This document shows, piece by piece, positions 1 to 8,615 of a DNA stretch of 64,000 nt. Made by a program: the position numbers and the translations under genes. The notes under the pieces are model-generated. The model saw nothing but the letters and a program-made list of their open reading frames with translations. It was not told the origin of the DNA and did no database searches. The stretch is from Lentimicrobium sp. (GTDB taxonomy: Bacteria; Bacteroidota; Bacteroidia; Bacteroidales; Lentimicrobiaceae): positions 78,325-142,324 of the forward strand of contig JAHYJC010000005.1 of NCBI GenBank assembly GCA_019429275.1, written 5' to 3'. Each line of letters starts with the position of its first letter. Positions within the stretch are counted from its first letter, which is position 1.

Positions 1-765
1 AAGCAATATTTCAGGCGTTTGTTTTTCAAGGGCATACAAGGTAAGCTTGTGCTGCATTAGTTCAAAAGAATTGTGCACAATATCAAAGATGCCATTTATA
101 CTGCTTCTTTTGGGATGGCCTCCTGTCATGCTGTTCCACTTGTCATTGATTAGCTTTCTTGTCTTATTAACAATGCTGTCTTCTTCATCCTTCTGTTTTA
201 CAAGATTTTCCTGTCGGGGCGCATTTACATTTACTGCAACCAGAATATTGCCTTTTGGAATTTCGACATGTTCAAGTGGAAGAGGGTTAACCAGCCCGCC
301 ATCCACCAATAGTTTTCCATCCTTGCTGACTGGCATTAGCACACTTGGAATAGAGGATGATGCTCTGATTGCTGAGAGCAGATTGCCTTTTGTTATAACT
401 ACTTCTCGATGGTGGTTCAGATCAGCAGCAATGGCAGCATAGGGTATCGGGAGATCTTCAATGCGGACATTACCCAAAAAATTCTTCATTTCATTAAAAA
501 CCTTTTCGCCTTTTATAATTCCCGTTTTACTTACTGCAAGATCCATCAACCTTATTACATCCATACGGGTCAATTCTGTCATGAAAGACCTGAACTCTTC
601 CATCTTGCCGCAGGCATAAACTCCGCCAACCAATGAACCCATTGATGTTCCTGCAATGGCCGTGATCTCATACCCGTGCTCGATAAGCGCATCAATAGCC
701 CCGATGTGAGCCAGGCCCCGGGCGCCTCCGCTTGATAAAACGAGTGAAATTTTGATATTATTCAT
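1..765 (-). CDS. Patatin-like phospholipase (3' end outside window)
   Basis: Probable acyl hydrolase of the patatin/RssA family. My own translation of the minus strand from the ATG at 765 shows the glycine-rich oxyanion motif SSGGARG at residues 11-17, the nucleophile elbow GTSMG at 39-43 (Ser41), and the catalytic Asp in VDGG near residue 155, so the Ser-Asp dyad is intact. The frame stays open to base 1, so the C-terminus lies outside the window. The start codon overlaps the end of the upstream phosphopantetheinyl transferase gene by 8 bases, which suggests coupled translation. No signal peptide is visible, so a cytoplasmic enzyme is likely. The substrate cannot be told from sequence. Confidence 0.88.
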   Translation of the reverse strand, partial: MNNIKISLVLSSGGARGLAHIGAIDALIEHGYEITAIAGTSMGSLVGGVYACGKMEEFRSFMTELTRMDVIRLMDLAVSKTGIIKGEKVFNEMKNFLGNVRIEDLPIPYAAIAADLNHHREVVITKGNLLSAIRASSSIPSVLMPVSKDGKLLVDGGLVNPLPLEHVEIPKGNILVAVNVNAPRQENLVKQKDEEDSIVNKTRKLINDKWNSMTGGHPKRSSINGIFDIVHNSFELMQHKLTLYALEKQTPEILL

Positions 766-1453
766 ATTTTTCAATTAAGTCTTTAATTTTAACATTAACT
801 ACTTTTTCGCAAAAATTATTATCAGCAGTACAAACCGAAAGTTTGTAGCCTTCAACCAGAGGGTACGTTTTCAGTTTAAAGCCTGCCGATTCCGGATCAT
901 TTTCGAGTATATAGTTTCCTGAATCAGTGTGTTTTATAGTGAAGGAATTTAGGTTTTTGGTAAGTCCTTTCCCAATGGCTTTCAGAAAACTTTCCTTCAG
1001 TGTCCATAGGGTAAAGAAAATGTGAGCTTTTTCGTTTTCGTCCTCAATACTGTTAAGCCATTTGTTTTCAGATATTGAGAAGAAGCGTTTGGCAACTCCC
1101 TCCGGCACTTTTTTCATTTTTTCAACATCAACGCCTACAGGCGTCGGTGACAGAGCAACCACAACCCAATCGCCTGAATGTGAGATGTTGATATGTATTC
1201 CGGCAAATCCGTCAGGAACAGGTTTGCCTTTTTCTCCGGTTGTGAATGGAATTTCAGGTAAAGATTTTCCAGTAGCCCGGTGAAGTAAATGACGGGCCAT
1301 AACCTCGCCAAGCAAACTGCGCTGAGCATCGCGGCTTCGGGCATATCTTTCTATTCTTAGACCGGTTGTCAAGGGCACGAGTTTTAAGAAAAGTGGTTTC
1401 AGCTCTTCGAACTCCTTGTCGGTTACCAATGAAATTGCATAAATTTCTGTCAT
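758..1453 (-). CDS. 4'-phosphopantetheinyl transferase (Sfp/AcpT-type)
   Basis: Transfers the phosphopantetheine arm of CoA to a serine of acyl or peptidyl carrier proteins. From the chosen start the protein has about 231 residues, normal for Sfp-type enzymes. The Mg-binding motif GVDVE is at 107-111 and the second signature WTLKESFLK at 150-158. The frame is open upstream to 1525, but that would overlap the dipeptidase gene by 41 bases. The internal ATG at 1453 gives the family-like N-terminus MTEIYAIS and has an AGG-containing purine stretch just upstream, so I prefer it. No fatty acid, polyketide or NRPS genes lie nearby, so it may be the general cellular enzyme. Confidence 0.88.
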   Translation of the reverse strand: MTEIYAISLVTDKEFEELKPLFLKLVPLTTGLRIERYARSRDAQRSLLGEVMARHLLHRATGKSLPEIPFTTGEKGKPVPDGFAGIHINISHSGDWVVVALSPTPVGVDVEKMKKVPEGVAKRFFSISENKWLNSIEDENEKAHIFFTLWTLKESFLKAIGKGLTKNLNSFTIKHTDSGNYILENDPESAGFKLKTYPLVEGYKLSVCTADNNFCEKVVNVKIKDLIEKYE

Positions 1454-1484
1454 AACAACCTGCTTACCTACATTTATGTTATCT

Positions 1485-2738
1485 TCAAACAATATTGCGG
1501 CTATGTTTTGCTGCATATTTTTCAACCGAACGCATTACCCTTAAAAGATTCTTTCCCCATATCATTCTGATTTCGCGGTTTGAATAGCCTCGTCTGACCA
1601 GTTCAAGGGAGATATTTCCCATTTCTGATACATCTTCACATCCTTTCACAGCACCTCCGCCATCAAAATCAGTACCAATGCCAACATGTCTTATGCCAGC
1701 TATTTTTACGATATGGTCAATGTGATCAACCACATCGCTTACTGTTGCAAGTTCCTGTGGGTAAACTTCATCCATTCTATACCATTCCTGCCGTGCTTTG
1801 TCCATTTCATCTTTCTGTAGGTTTTTATAACCCCGGTATTTAACCTTCAAAGCTGCATAAGCCGAATCGCGTTGCGGATTAGGTAGGGGCTTCTTTACAT
1901 AATTGCTCAGAATGCACATTTGTATAACACCCCCGTTTGCTGCCAGGGCTTTCAACATTTCATCACTCAGGTTGCGTGGATTGTTGCACAGTGCCCGTGC
2001 ACATGAATGCGAAGCAATCACAGGGGTTTTGCTGAAGCTGATGGCATCATAGAAAGATTTGTCAGAAGCATGTGAAACATCTACCATCAGGCCTTGGCTA
2101 TTCATTTCCGATATTACAAGTTTCCCAAATTCTGATACTCCGTTGTGTTCGATGCTGTCATTGGAAGAATCGCAGATATCATTGTTGTGTGAATGGCAAA
2201 GCGTGATATACCTTGCTCCCAGATTGTAAAACAAACCAACATTTGATAAGTCAGTGCCAATGGGAAAGCCATTCTCGAGGCCTGTAAAAACAGCCTTTTT
2301 CTTTTTTCTGTCAATTTTGTAAATATCTTTTGATGTGGTGGCCTTTTCTAATTTATCGCTGTGTTTTGCAATGGTTTGATCGATTGATTCTAAAATTCCA
2401 ACAGCTTCATGGAACGCTTTTTTGTTGTTTTTTTGGCTCCTGTCTTCCTGACCGACAAATACTGCAAAAAAGGCAGCATCCAACCCTCCGGCTTCCATTC
2501 CAGGAATATCTACCCGCCTGCGCGGACGAACTCCACTGTGGTCTTCAGCAAAATTAAAATTTGTATCAGAAAACCACATGGGGGTGTCATTGTGCGAATC
2601 AATGGTTAAGGCCCTGGCATGTATCCTGGCTGCTTTACGGATTATCCTGTCTTCTTTTGGATTGGAATAGCTGACCTTCAAGTCAATAAACATAAACAAA
2701 ATAATGATTAATGGAAGAAAGTAATCGGGTATTTTCAT
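1485..2738 (-). CDS. Membrane dipeptidase (renal dipeptidase, peptidase M19)
   Basis: Zinc dipeptidase of the M19 amidohydrolase-fold family, which cleaves dipeptides including some with a C-terminal D-residue. With the start at 2738 the protein begins with a hydrophobic signal sequence (residues about 7-20), so it is probably exported. Metal ligands are visible: H49 and D51 in SHND, the bridging E155 in GLENG, H223 in VDVSHASD and H244 in ASHS, plus the late GTDFDGG motif. The longer frame from 2774 would add 12 residues ahead of the signal sequence and overlap the methyltransferase end, so I reject it. It sits between a methyltransferase and a phosphopantetheinyl transferase in a tight same-strand run. 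Confidence 0.88.
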   Translation of the reverse strand: MKIPDYFLPLIIILFMFIDLKVSYSNPKEDRIIRKAARIHARALTIDSHNDTPMWFSDTNFNFAEDHSGVRPRRRVDIPGMEAGGLDAAFFAVFVGQEDRSQKNNKKAFHEAVGILESIDQTIAKHSDKLEKATTSKDIYKIDRKKKKAVFTGLENGFPIGTDLSNVGLFYNLGARYITLCHSHNNDICDSSNDSIEHNGVSEFGKLVISEMNSQGLMVDVSHASDKSFYDAISFSKTPVIASHSCARALCNNPRNLSDEMLKALAANGGVIQMCILSNYVKKPLPNPQRDSAYAALKVKYRGYKNLQKDEMDKARQEWYRMDEVYPQELATVSDVVDHIDHIVKIAGIRHVGIGTDFDGGGAVKGCEDVSEMGNISLELVRRGYSNREIRMIWGKNLLRVMRSVEKYAAKHSRNIV

Positions 2739-2751
2739 GTGATAAATAGTT

Positions 2752-3354
2752 TTAAATAATTGGTTTTCTGGCAAAAAATCTTACAACGTGGGCTTTTCCC
2801 TGATGCAGAAGCCCCTCATCCAATAATGTCGTTACCTCTTCTGATTCAAGTAATTCCAGATTAACAAAATCGGCTTCGATGATGTTTTTGTCATATAAAA
2901 GCATTTCATCTTTAGGGCCACCGCTTGAGTTAAGTATTTGCTCTTTAGTAAATGCTTCCAGTAGCAGATAACCGCCGGGTTTTAAGAATTTCAACAACCT
3001 CCTGTGAACCTTTTTTCTGATTTCTTCGGGCATATGAACAAATATGAGAGCGATTAAGTCAAATTCATCTGACCTGGCTTCAAAAGTTGTCAGGTCGCTG
3101 AGGTGATATGAAATCTTAACCCTGGTATTTCCGGCGAGTTCCAGCGCTTTTCGCTGGCCTTGTTCACTTTGATCGAATGCAATAACATCCCATCCCAACG
3201 ATGCAGCAAAAACGGCATTCCTTCCCTCTCCTTCAGCAGGTAGAAGAATTTTGCCAGGGTAAAGCATTTTTAGTTTTTCGGCAAGCCAGGCGTTGGGGTT
3301 GGTACCATAGATGTATTCTGAGGCTGAATATCTTTCATTCCAATGTTGTTTCAT
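2752..3354 (-). CDS. Class I SAM-dependent methyltransferase (TehB/thiopurine-like)
   Basis: Small Rossmann-fold methyltransferase of 200 residues. The N-terminus (WNERYSASEYIYGTNPN) is the usual opening of TehB/thiopurine-type enzymes. SAM-binding motif I reads LPAEGEGRNAVFAA around residues 38-51, followed by the acidic motif II in VIAFDQS. The motif PGGYLLLEAF marks the later strand. The acceptor is unknown. It ends 13 bases before the dipeptidase start and follows the two decarboxylases, so it may share their transcript. A role in modifying an amine made by the decarboxylases is conceivable but is only inference from position. Confidence 0.8.
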   Translation of the reverse strand: MKQHWNERYSASEYIYGTNPNAWLAEKLKMLYPGKILLPAEGEGRNAVFAASLGWDVIAFDQSEQGQRKALELAGNTRVKISYHLSDLTTFEARSDEFDLIALIFVHMPEEIRKKVHRRLLKFLKPGGYLLLEAFTKEQILNSSGGPKDEMLLYDKNIIEADFVNLELLESEEVTTLLDEGLLHQGKAHVVRFFARKPII

Positions 3355-3424
3355 GTTTATTTTCAGGGTTGAGTGATTTTTTTATTCAATCATTGGTCCA
3401 TTGATTTAAAAATTATTTTCCTGC

Positions 3425-4852
3425 TTAGCCGTTAATCTGCATACTGGCTGCAATTTCTTTAATCAAAGTCCATGCATCTTCAACATGATTTTGCTCGACA
3501 TAAGTTTGCGCGATTACCATCCTCAATGTGAATTTTCCACGAATTTTGGTGTGGGTCATATAGAGTTTCCCTGTTGCATTCAGTTTATTTAACAACTGCT
3601 GATTGAATTGATTGATTTTTTCTTCATCATTGATTCCCTCGGGCAGGAAACGAAAGCACACCAGGCTAAAATTTACAGGTGCCAGCAATTCAAATCCATG
3701 GGTTTGTTTAATTTCTCCGGCCAGCCATTGTGCAAGATCCAGATGCTTTCTGATTTTTTCACGGATGCCTTCCACACCGAAACTTCTTATAACGAACCAG
3801 AGTTTGAGTGCCCTGAATCTTCGTCCCAGAGCTACTCCCCAGTCGCGGTAATCATTTACCAGTCCACGGGTTGGTGTTTTGAGATACTCAGGCAGAATTT
3901 CAAAAGTGCGGATCAGCATTTCAGGATCCCTGACAAAGTAGGCTGAGCAGTCGAAATTTGTGAACATCCATTTGTGAGGATTAAACACATAGCTATCGGC
4001 CAGTTCCAGCCCAAGGGCAAAATGTCTCATTTCGGGCAACACAAGGGCTGATCCGCCATAGGCAGCATCTACATGTAACCATAGTTTGTGTTCTCTGCAA
4101 ATTCGGCCGATCTCATCAAGAGGGTCTACGCCGGTTGTACCGGTGGTTCCTATTGTAGCAACAACACAGATTGGCTGAAATCCGGCATCCAGATCGGCAT
4201 TGATTGATTTTTCCAATCTTTCCGGTATCATTGCTGAACGATCATCAACAGGTATTTTCACCAGATTCTTCCGGCCAAAACCGGCAATCTTTGTTGCTTT
4301 TTCTATTGATGAGTGTGTTTCAGTAGAGCAGTAAATCCTGAGTTTTTCAATCTGATAGAAACCTTCTTCGTTTACCCTGAAACCAGTTGCCTTTTCCCGG
4401 GCTGTCAGCAGTGCAGCCAGGGTTGATGCCGAAGCAGTATCCTGTATCACACCGGTCCAGCTTTTCGGAAGTCCAAACATTTGCTTCAGCCAGTTCATAA
4501 CCCTTTCTTCAAGCTCAGCAGCTGCGGGCGAAGTTTCCCAGATCATGCCCTGCTGGGCCAGCGCTGCCGTTAGCATTTCGGCAAGCACACTCGGATAGCT
4601 TGAATTGGCAGGAAAATAGGCGAAGAACGAGGGGTGTTGCCAATGCGTTATTCCAGGCATAATGATTTTCTCAAAATCAGCCATAATCTGAGCCATACTC
4701 TGACTGTTTTGCGGAGGAGAGACCGGCAATTGCGATATGATCTCACCTGGTCTGACCAAAGATTTTACCGGGTATTTTGATACATCCTCAAAATAGTCTG
4801 CAATGCGGTCTGCCATACGGTGGGCTTCAGCCCTGAATTCACTCGTATTCAT
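3425..4852 (-). CDS. PLP-dependent group II decarboxylase, aromatic-L-amino-acid type
   Basis: Removes the alpha-carboxyl of an amino acid, probably aromatic, using pyridoxal phosphate. At 475 residues it is the size of DOPA/tryptophan decarboxylases. The PLP lysine is K294 in NPHKW, the pyridine-binding Asp is D262 in HVDAAYGGS, and the ring-stacking His is H180 in ETHSS. The segments WETSPAAAELE (105-115) and HPSFFAYFP (73-81) match the aromatic decarboxylase subfamily better than the glutamate branch. No signal peptide is seen. It starts 14 bases after a second, divergent decarboxylase, so the pair forms a tandem. Substrate (Tyr, Trp, Phe, DOPA or His) cannot be set from sequence. Confidence 0.88.
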   Translation of the reverse strand: MNTSEFRAEAHRMADRIADYFEDVSKYPVKSLVRPGEIISQLPVSPPQNSQSMAQIMADFEKIIMPGITHWQHPSFFAYFPANSSYPSVLAEMLTAALAQQGMIWETSPAAAELEERVMNWLKQMFGLPKSWTGVIQDTASASTLAALLTAREKATGFRVNEEGFYQIEKLRIYCSTETHSSIEKATKIAGFGRKNLVKIPVDDRSAMIPERLEKSINADLDAGFQPICVVATIGTTGTTGVDPLDEIGRICREHKLWLHVDAAYGGSALVLPEMRHFALGLELADSYVFNPHKWMFTNFDCSAYFVRDPEMLIRTFEILPEYLKTPTRGLVNDYRDWGVALGRRFRALKLWFVIRSFGVEGIREKIRKHLDLAQWLAGEIKQTHGFELLAPVNFSLVCFRFLPEGINDEEKINQFNQQLLNKLNATGKLYMTHTKIRGKFTLRMVIAQTYVEQNHVEDAWTLIKEIAASMQING

Positions 4853-4866
4853 CGGGTTAGTTTATT

Positions 4867-6300
4867 TTAAAGGATTTGAGCATAATCATCCCTGATGGCT
4901 TCAGTAAGTAAAGTAAGGTCTGCCAAAGTGGTGAAGGGATTCATCAGGGTTACCCTCAGAAAAGTTTTCCCATTTACCTGTGTCTGAACAACATAAAATC
5001 TTGCATCCTTGAGAATATTTATACGGATGGAAGCATTAAGTGTATTCAAATCTCCTGAAAAGTCCTTTGGGCAGTACCTGAAGCAGACTATGTTGCAGTC
5101 AGGTTTAACGGCAAGTTCAAAATCAGGCTGTTCTTCGATAAATTTAGCAAAACTTAGTCCAAGGTCGTATGCATAGGTTATGTATTCTCTGAAAAGGTCG
5201 TCACCGTATTGTCTGATCATGGCATATACCTTCACTCCCAACATTTTCTTGGTACATTCAAGAGTTCTGATAGCACCGTCATACCAGGGTTTCTGTGTTT
5301 GGCTTAGCAGGTATTCGGCCTTTTGTGCAAAAGTTTCAAATGAATGATTTCCATTTCGAAAAATTACAGCCGTTGTTAACGCCGGAGTCAGCATCATTTT
5401 GTGAAAGTCAATAACCACAGAGTCAGCCCTATCAATTCCTTTTGTCAGATGTGTGTATTTTTCAGTCATAACGGCAGCTCCGCCATGCGCTCCGTCAATG
5501 TGGAACCAGAGATTGTGCCGGGCTGCGAAATCGGCCATTTGATCCAGTGGATCATAAGTTCCGGTCGATGTTGAACAGGCATTACCTACAAGTGCAATTA
5601 CCTTAATTCCGGAGTTTTGTGCATCAATCAGTGTTTCTTCAAGTTTTGAGGCATCAAGTTGCATCCGGTCGTTGACAGGTACTTTAACAAAGCCCTTTTC
5701 GCCCCAGCCCATGATGCGGGCAGCTCGTGAAACACTGTAATGTGCCTCAGCCGAAACCATTAAGGCAAATGGTTGATTGCTGTCGTTTCCCTCTTCCCAG
5801 ATGTTAAAATTGCTCATAGCTTGCCGGGCAGCCAGCAAAGCTGTTAAGTTTCCGGCTGAGCCTCCTGAAGTCAGAATGCCATCTGCCTCAGCTCCAAAAC
5901 CAATGTGTTTTGAAAGCCAGCCAATCACTACTTTTTCTATTGCTGTGGCAGCAGGGCCCATTTCAAAAATAGCCATACCATTGTTGAGCATAGCCTCAAG
6001 CATTTCGGTGAGTGCAGAAATAGGTGCAGGTGGTACAACCTGATGCCCGATGTATCCGGGATGGTGAATATGGTTGGATTGCGAAAGAAGGGTGGTGTAA
6101 AATTCCTGAAGATTGAAATCGGGTTTCTTTAGGTCTGCGGTCCAGAAAGCAAACAGTTCGTCGGGAACCGAAGGAGGTAACACCGGCATAGTTTGGCTGG
6201 AGAAGCAGTCAGTAAGGTAAGTTGTCAGAAGGTCAACAAGTTTATGGCCTTCTTTCCGGAATTCTTCGGGATCGAAAGCTTGTTGAAGCATTTTATTCAT
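4867..6300 (-). CDS. PLP-dependent group II decarboxylase, second tandem copy
   Basis: Second member of the group II decarboxylase fold, clearly diverged from its downstream neighbour. Counting from the longest frame (start at 6336) the PLP lysine is K313 in DFHKM, the Asp is D281 in HIDGAHGG and the stacking His is H199 in EAHYS. HHPGYIGHQ replaces the HPSFFAYFP of the neighbour, so its substrate probably differs; the glutamate/diaminobutyrate-like branch is possible. I chose the ATG at 6300 (MNKMLQQAF) because the 12 extra residues from 6336 look unlike family N-termini, but this is not certain. It is divergent from hutU across about 190 bases and leads the minus-strand run. Confidence 0.85.
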   Translation of the reverse strand: MNKMLQQAFDPEEFRKEGHKLVDLLTTYLTDCFSSQTMPVLPPSVPDELFAFWTADLKKPDFNLQEFYTTLLSQSNHIHHPGYIGHQVVPPAPISALTEMLEAMLNNGMAIFEMGPAATAIEKVVIGWLSKHIGFGAEADGILTSGGSAGNLTALLAARQAMSNFNIWEEGNDSNQPFALMVSAEAHYSVSRAARIMGWGEKGFVKVPVNDRMQLDASKLEETLIDAQNSGIKVIALVGNACSTSTGTYDPLDQMADFAARHNLWFHIDGAHGGAAVMTEKYTHLTKGIDRADSVVIDFHKMMLTPALTTAVIFRNGNHSFETFAQKAEYLLSQTQKPWYDGAIRTLECTKKMLGVKVYAMIRQYGDDLFREYITYAYDLGLSFAKFIEEQPDFELAVKPDCNIVCFRYCPKDFSGDLNTLNASIRINILKDARFYVVQTQVNGKTFLRVTLMNPFTTLADLTLLTEAIRDDYAQIL

Positions 6301-6445
6301 AGGCTTAGTATAAACTGTAAAAGTAAATATTTTCATAAAGCCCTTTGAATGTTATAGGGTATGATCAGAAAAACTTAATCTACATACCCGGCTTTCAACC
6401 TGACTATAAATTTTTTGCTTATTTAATCTTTTCAAAATCCTTTAC

Positions 6446-6453
6446 TAACTTTG
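6446..6453 (+). promoter_or_regulatory. Candidate -7 box for hutU
   Basis: The octamer TAACTTTG fits the Bacteroidetes -7 consensus TAnnTTTG and lies 38 bases upstream of the hutU start. A TTTG exists at 6414-6417, but at 28 bases it is too far away for the usual 19-21 spacing, so the -33 element is weak or absent. It would place transcription start near 6459. Confidence 0.45.
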
Positions 6454-6491
6454 CCAATCATTGGAGTTAAACATTTGTAAATCAAAATACA

Positions 6492-8498
6492 ATGCAACTT
6501 ACTGAATTTCAGCAGTCAATTTTATCCGGCATTCCCCTTGAGCTTCCTCAACCCCGAAAGTTGGATAATGATGTTAGCCATGCACCTGTGCGTAAAGATA
6601 TTCTGTCGCCAGTTGAAAAGAAGCTGGCGCTGCGCAATGCGCTTCGCTACTTCAACCCGGTGCATCATGAAGAACTGGCGCCGGAGTTTGCAGAGGAACT
6701 CCGGAAATACGGCCGTATCTATATGTACAGATTTCGTCCGGCTTATGATATGTTTGCCCGGCCGATTGACGAGTATCCTGCCAGGTCAAGGCAGGCTGCA
6801 GGTATCATGCTTATGATTCAGAATAACCTGGATCCGGTTGTAGCTCAGCATCCTCATGAATTAATCACGTATGGCGGAAATGGTGCCGTTTTTCAAAACT
6901 GGGCGCAGTATCTGCTAACCATGCAGTATCTTGCAGAAATGACCGATGAACAAACGCTTGTCATGTATTCGGGCCATCCAATGGGACTTTACCCTTCACA
7001 CAAGGACGCTCCCCGTGTTGTGGTTACCAATGGAATGGTAATTCCCAATTATTCAAAACCCGATGAATGGGAAAAATTCAATGCCTTGGGTGTGTCGCAG
7101 TACGGACAGATGACAGCAGGGTCGTATATGTATATTGGTCCTCAGGGAATTGTGCACGGAACTACCATAACGGTTTTGAATGCAGGCCGTAAAATTGACA
7201 AAGATGGCAAAGGTATCGCTGGCCGGCTATTTGTGACTTCAGGCCTGGGCGGAATGAGTGGAGCCCAACCCAAGGCAGGAAATATAGCTGGTATTGTAAC
7301 CATTTGTGCTGAAATTAATCCACACGCAGCCAATAAACGGCACAGCCAGGGATGGGTCGATGAAATTTCGGATAACGTTGATATTGCCATTGACCTTGCG
7401 TTAAAATATCAATCTGAACGCAAAGCGCGCTCCATTGCTTTTCTGGGAAATATTGTGGATTTGTGGGAGAGGTTGGCTGAACGAAATATCCGGGTTGATA
7501 TGGGTTCAGACCAGACATCACTTCACAATCCCTGGGCTGGTGGATATTATCCCGTTGGACTGAGCTATGAAGAATCAAATGAAATGATGGCGCACCAGCC
7601 TGAAGAATTCCGCAGAAGAGTTCAAAAAACACTGCGTCGTCATGTGGTAGCAGTCAATAAGCTAAGTGCAGCCGGTATGTACTTTTTCGACTATGGGAAT
7701 GCCTTTCTTCTTGAAGCCGGAAGGGCAGGTGCTGACATTTTAAAAGAAGACGGAAAATTCCGCTATCCTTCTTATGTGCAAGATATTATGGGCCCAATGT
7801 GCTTTGATTATGGTTTCGGCCCTTTTCGCTGGGTATGCGCCTCAGGCAATTCCAAAGACCTGGACACTACCGACCTTATTGCAATTGAGGTGCTTGAAAA
7901 AATTGCCACTAAGGCCCCCGTCGAAATCAGTCAGCAAATGCGCGACAATATTCATTGGATTAAGGGTGCTAAAGAAAACCGCCTCGTTGTGGGATCTCAG
8001 GCCCGCATCTTATATGCCGATTGCGAAGGCCGCACAAAAATTGCGGCCGCTTTCAACAAAGCCATTGCCGATGGCACCATCAGCGGGCCTGTAGTGCTTG
8101 GAAGAGATCATCATGATGTTTCAGGTACCGACTCGCCTTTCAGAGAAACCTCTAATATTTATGATGGCAGCAGCTTTACAGCTGATATGGCCATTCAGAA
8201 TGTAATCGGAGATGCATTCAGGGGTGCAACCTGGGTTTCAATACACAACGGAGGTGGCGTTGGCTGGGGCGAAGTCATCAACGGTGGTTTCGGAATGTTG
8301 CTCGATGGCAGCGCCGACAGTGATCGTCGTTTACATTCAATGCTTCATTGGGATGTGAATAATGGTATCTCACGTCGTTCGTGGGCCCGCAATAAAGAAG
8401 CAATATTTGCCATCAAACGTGCCATGGAAGCTGAACCCCGCCTCAAAGTTACGCTACCTCATTTTGCTGATGACTCATTGATAGACAGGATGTTCTGA
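6492..8498 (+). CDS. hutU: Urocanate hydratase (urocanase), long form
   Basis: Converts urocanate to imidazolonepropionate with tightly bound NAD, the second step of histidine breakdown. It is 668 residues, the long form rather than the roughly 555-residue pseudomonad form. Visible family motifs are YGGNGA (127-132), the NAD-binding GLGGMSG (251-257), FDYGNAFL, CFDYGFGPFRWVCASG, whose second cysteine corresponds to the catalytic-region cysteine of the family, and GGGVGWGEVINGG near the C-terminus. No hutH, hutI or formiminotransferase lies in the window, so the rest of the pathway must be elsewhere. It is followed by a strong bidirectional terminator. Confidence 0.96.
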   Translation: MQLTEFQQSILSGIPLELPQPRKLDNDVSHAPVRKDILSPVEKKLALRNALRYFNPVHHEELAPEFAEELRKYGRIYMYRFRPAYDMFARPIDEYPARSRQAAGIMLMIQNNLDPVVAQHPHELITYGGNGAVFQNWAQYLLTMQYLAEMTDEQTLVMYSGHPMGLYPSHKDAPRVVVTNGMVIPNYSKPDEWEKFNALGVSQYGQMTAGSYMYIGPQGIVHGTTITVLNAGRKIDKDGKGIAGRLFVTSGLGGMSGAQPKAGNIAGIVTICAEINPHAANKRHSQGWVDEISDNVDIAIDLALKYQSERKARSIAFLGNIVDLWERLAERNIRVDMGSDQTSLHNPWAGGYYPVGLSYEESNEMMAHQPEEFRRRVQKTLRRHVVAVNKLSAAGMYFFDYGNAFLLEAGRAGADILKEDGKFRYPSYVQDIMGPMCFDYGFGPFRWVCASGNSKDLDTTDLIAIEVLEKIATKAPVEISQQMRDNIHWIKGAKENRLVVGSQARILYADCEGRTKIAAAFNKAIADGTISGPVVLGRDHHDVSGTDSPFRETSNIYDGSSFTADMAIQNVIGDAFRGATWVSIHNGGGVGWGEVINGGFGMLLDGSADSDRRLHSMLHWDVNNGISRRSWARNKEAIFAIKRAMEAEPRLKVTLPHFADDSLIDRMF

Positions 8499-8559
8499 TT
8501 GTTCTCCGGCAAAGTTCTGATGACCCGGACATCTACTTACAGAAAACGCAATGCAATAA

Positions 8560-8595
8560 AAAATCTGGCCAGCAACAAACTGCAGGCCAGATTTT
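8560..8595. terminator. Bidirectional intrinsic terminator between hutU and an Omp28-like gene
   Basis: An 11-bp perfect stem (AAAATCTGGCC at 8560-8570 with its complement at 8585-8595) encloses a 14-base loop. A-rich and T-rich flanks allow it to work on both strands. It lies between two convergent genes. Confidence 0.8.
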
Positions 8596-8615
8596 CTGGT
8601 ATTATATTCAAAGTA

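Noticed and set aside
47..636. Two plus-strand open frames at the left edge
   Set aside because: They lie over the patatin-like gene, which shows all catalytic motifs on the minus strand.
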